From: Lunularia cruciata
Taxonomy: Eukaryota > Streptophyta > Marchantiopsida > Lunulariales > Lunulariaceae
Direction: 5' to 3'
Assembly (NCBI GenBank): GCA_948567375.1
Contig: OX419761.1
Location: forward strand, 53,074,501 to 53,138,500
DNA length: 64,000 nt
The notes beneath the pieces are model-generated. The model did no database searches, was not told the DNA's origin, and saw only the letters and a program-made list of their open reading frames with translations. A program made the position numbers and the translations under genes. Shown here piece after piece: positions 60,738 to 64,000 of this stretch (its first letter is position 1; each line of letters opens with the position of its first letter).

Positions 60738-63700
60738 TTGCCAATAAATGTACCTTGCGGCCTTACTGGCTCAATAAGGAAGCAAAGAAGCAAGGGAAGG
60801 AAGAAGAATAATGTGCAAAGATCCCAAAAGGCAACCTCACAATTGATTGTCGTGAATGGAATCCTAGAAGGTAATCAAGTGAGAGTATTAATAGATCTGG
60901 GAGCAACAAAGAATTTCTTGTCTTGCTTTGTTGCAATAAGATTGGGAATGGATCTAGAGAGAGATGGGAGTGAAGAAGTAGAGTTACCAAATGGGCAAAC
61001 AGAGAGGATTGAATCATTACCTAAAAGGGTAACCCTCTCTATAGGAGAATATCAGGAAGCAATTGAGTGGCAAGTGATATAGTTAGCTCGTTATGATGCA
61101 ATTTTAGGCATACCATGGATGGAGCAGTACAACCCTATGGTGGATTGGAGGAAGAAAGTAGTGAGAACCCACCAATGGTCAATATTGGGGTTAAAGAAAA
61201 ATCACACAGGCAAAAACTACCTCTATATGTCGTAGGGACAACAACTATCTATAAGATTGATAGATGTTTTATGGGTCTAATAAGAGAAGTCTAGAGTGCA
61301 CAACTCAATGGACAAATTCTTGAGAAATTGAAGGATGTGGTGGATGAGTTTCAAGATGTCTTTCCCGATGATCTACCCTCAGGATTACCACCAAAAGACG
61401 AGTAGATCACAAAATAGAGACACTCCCGAGGAAGACACCTCGTTGTAAGGCCCCATATCACCTATCACCTCATGAGTTGGAGGAGTGTAAGACTCAAATC
61501 AAGGAGATGCTGCAAAAAGGGTTCATCTAACCTAGCGTATCACCATATGGGGCCCTTGTCTTGTTTGTGAAGAAGAAAGATGGTACAATGTGCATGTGCA
61601 TTGACTATCGGGGTCTCAATCAACAAACAATGAAGAACAAATACTCCTTACCTTGCATGGATGACCTATTTGATCAACTCCATGGAGCAAGATACTTCAC
61701 CAAAATGGACTTGCGGAGCGGTTACAATCAAATCCGAAGTGCAGAGGAGGATGTGTACAAAACTGCCTTTTGAACCAGGTATGGTCACTTTGAGTATCTT
61801 GTGATGCCTTTTGGCCTCACCAATGCACCTACCACTTTCATGAGTCTAATGAATGACATATTTCGTCCATACTTGGATAAGTCTGTTATCGTTTTCTTGG
61901 ATGATATCTTAGTATATAGTAGCACGATGACAGAACACAAACAATATCTACGAGAGGTCCTCTAGATTCTAAGACAGAATCAGTTGTACGCCAAAATCTC
62001 AAAGTGTGAGTTTGGTAAGTTTGAAGTAGACTACTTAGGGCATAGAGTAAGTGCAAAAGGCATCCAAGTATTGACAAATAAAATAGAGGTCATTCAAAAA
62101 TGGAGTGCCCCAAAAGATCAGACTCAACTTAAGAACTTCTTGGGGTTGACAGGATTCTATCGTAGATTTGTCAAGGACTTCTCCAAGGTTGCATAGCCTT
62201 TAACGGCACTACTTGGCAAGGGGAAGAAGTGGACATAGGGAACTGCACAAGAGTTGGCCTTTCAAGAATTGAAGGCCGCCTTGCTACATGCACCAATCTT
62301 GAAGTGGTATGACCCAAAACGTCCAATCAAGTTGGCCACGGATGCATCAAGCGTAGCAATAGGAGCAGTCCTACAACAAGAATGGCATGACGGATGGCAT
62401 CCAATTGCATATTTCTCTTGAAAGTTGTTACCGGCAGAGCGCAACCACCACACCATAGAATGAGAAGAGCTAGCCATTGTTCTAGCAACCAAGCATTGGA
62501 AGCACTACCTGGGCGAGAAGGCATTTGTAATAGAGACAGACCACAAACCTCTAGTCTACCTCAAGACGCAGAAGGATCTATCTCGTCGCTAAATTTGGTG
62601 GGTAGAGTGGCAACACCGCTTCAACATGACAATCACCTACGTGGAAGGTAAGAAGCAACTTGCAGATGCATTTACCCGCATGCCAATGGCCAACAACTTG
62701 GTGGCAGAGGTTAAGATTAACCTTGAATTCTGGCAAGAGATCCTGGCTGCTACAAAAACTGATCCACAAATTGTAGAAGCACAATCATCCAAAGGTGTCA
62801 CCAGCACCCAAGGACTCACCTTTTGGGATGGCATATTATGGATCCCAAATGTCCCAAAATTATGCACCACTATTCTAGCGGAATGTCATGATTTGGCTAC
62901 TACAGCTCATGTTGGAGTGGAGAAGACCTTGGATGCAGTCAAGCGCCATTACTATTGGCCCAAGATGAGTAACAACGTGATGGACTATGTGCCTAGCTGC
63001 CTACTTTGTCAATAGAACAAAGCTTCTAATCAAGCTCCTGCAGGGCTCCTTCAACCTCTCCCCACTCCTACCCAACGTTGGGAACAAGTGAGTATGGATC
63101 TCGTCTGTGAATTACCCAAGACCACCTCAGAGTTTGACTCTATTGTGGTCTTTGTGGACCAGCTCAGCAAAATGATTCATGTACGCCCTACCACCAAGGA
63201 GTTGAACGTTCCACAACTAGCTCAATTATACTTAGATGCAATCTTTGCTCACCATGGCTTGTCTAGAGTACTCATCACCAATAGAGGCACCCAATTCACC
63301 AATTTTTTTTGGCAAACACTCTTTGGTTTCTTCAAAACTAAGTTGGCCATGTCCATAGCTTACCACCCACAAATAGATGGTCAAATAGAGCAGGCTAATC
63401 GCACGATTGAAGACATGTTACACGGCTTCACCTTAGAAGAGCAAGAGAGGTGGGACACCCTACTCCCGTTGGTGGAATTTGCTTACAACAATTTAGTGAA
63501 TGCCTCCACCCAAGTCACTCCATTCTTCCTCATGTATGGTGAGCATCCCTTCACACTTCTAGCTTGATGAAGATCCGTCCAGTGGCTACAAAGGTCGATG
63601 CAGTCAACACATATGTTTCTAGAATCCAAAAAGGTGTGGAGAGCGCCAAGCACAGATTACAAATTGCACAAAATCAACAGAAGCAGTATGCTGATGCACA

Positions 63701-63923
63701 TCATAGGTACATGGAGTTCAATGTTGGGGATCAAGTGTGGCTATCGACAACCAACCTCACATTAGTTGGACCTCATAAGCTCAAACCTCATTTTATTGGG
63801 CCTTTCTCGATTCTTCATCGCATCGGCATTGTGGCCTATCACCTTGAGCTACCACTACACATGAAGATCCATCCAATGTTCCATGTCTCCCTACTACGCA
63901 GATATGCTCTCCGATCAGACTAG
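60738..63923 (+). pseudogene. Chromovirus pol: protease, RT, RNase H, integrase, broken
   Basis: Protease: VRVLIDLGATKNFLS, with DLG where Asp-Ser/Thr-Gly is expected (Asp codon 60894-60896). [21 protein letters not shown] (61564), [28 protein letters not shown] and [12 protein letters not shown] (intact DD pair). RNase H: LATDASSVAIGAVL (from about 62332), EELAIVLATKHWKHYL, TDHKPLVYL. Integrase: HHCC zinc site HVGVEKTLDAVKRHYYW...CLLC (62909-63011), first Asp in SMDLVCELP, second position Asn in ITNRGTQFTN where Asp is expected, and Glu in HPQIDGQIEQANRT. The C-terminal part runs to 63923. Stops include 61080, 61528, 61771, 62194, 62236 and 63013. Not functional. Confidence 0.88.
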
Positions 63924-64000
63924 GGTCATTCCACACAAGACATTCAACCTTGTCCGACACTCATTGATGGCATAGAGGAATATGAAGTGGAGCGGATTCT

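Larger units (their letters stand above)
58320..64000 (+). mobile_element. Ty3/Gypsy chromovirus (element B), 5' LTR to chromodomain, 3' end outside window
   Basis: Order: 5' LTR 58320-59051, PBS 59053-59064, gag with CCHC knuckle, protease, reverse transcriptase, RNase H, integrase, and the start of a chromodomain (IEEYEVERI) at the window edge. The element inserted into element C. Many in-frame stops, an altered protease site and a changed integrase Asp show that it is dead. The 3' LTR must lie to the right. The left flank GTACT (58315-58319) predicts the target duplication beyond it. Confidence 0.92.

Overview
The window looks like nuclear DNA of a land plant: an AT-rich, retrotransposon-dominated region with two intron-containing plant genes. 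Introns are short to moderate (about 220 bp to 1 kb). A spore-bearing plant (bryophyte or lycophyte grade) would fit the intron sizes and the types of retroelement, but I cannot fix the species from sequence alone.

Genes. (1) An LPEAT2-type lysophospholipid acyltransferase, plus strand, 22198-25861, five exons that join in frame to 519 residues. (2) A RUS6-like DUF647 (ROOT UV-B SENSITIVE family) protein, minus strand, 30749-32695, two exons, 530 residues. They sit in a relatively repeat-poor island (about 19.6-33.1 kb). A degenerate reverse-transcriptase element lies between them (27.25-29.1 kb).

Mobile DNA, left side. An antisense Ty3/Gypsy relic (element A, copy 1) fills 1-3.74 kb and is split by a perfect solo LTR (1476-2216, TSD CATCA). 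Next is a plus-strand copy of an unusual element with TGTG...CACA ends (about 3.75-9.12 kb), itself split by an inverted, internally deleted relative (6162-8012). Unrecognised repeat DNA follows, then a ~3.9 kb fold-back (12.60-16.48 kb) and a small hairpin repeat near 18.6 kb.

Mobile DNA, right side. In order: AT-rich DNA; a minisatellite (34.74-35.10 kb); a second solo LTR (35140-35879, TSD CCAAG); a PIF/Harbinger transposase relic (36.0-37.3 kb); unassigned TE-like DNA with an (AT)32 tract; a complete 3786 bp TGTG element (41453-45238, TSD CCATG); a Myb/SANT-like pseudogene (46058-47345); and a second, longer copy of element A (about 48.18-57.51 kb, antisense). That copy is interrupted by another complete TGTG element (53091-56873). 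Then comes an LTR with heat-shock-element motifs (about 57513-57938). Its internal region is cut by a chromovirus (58320 to the window end) whose 5' LTR, PBS, gag and pol are visible and whose reading frames carry many stops.

The most interesting object is the TGTG element: two copies within 3 bp of each other in length, TG...CA ends, 5-bp target duplications and a degraded ~860-codon reading frame with a long coiled coil, but no recognisable polymerase, integrase or transposase and no terminal direct repeats. It is either a very long protein-coding solo LTR or an undescribed non-autonomous element.
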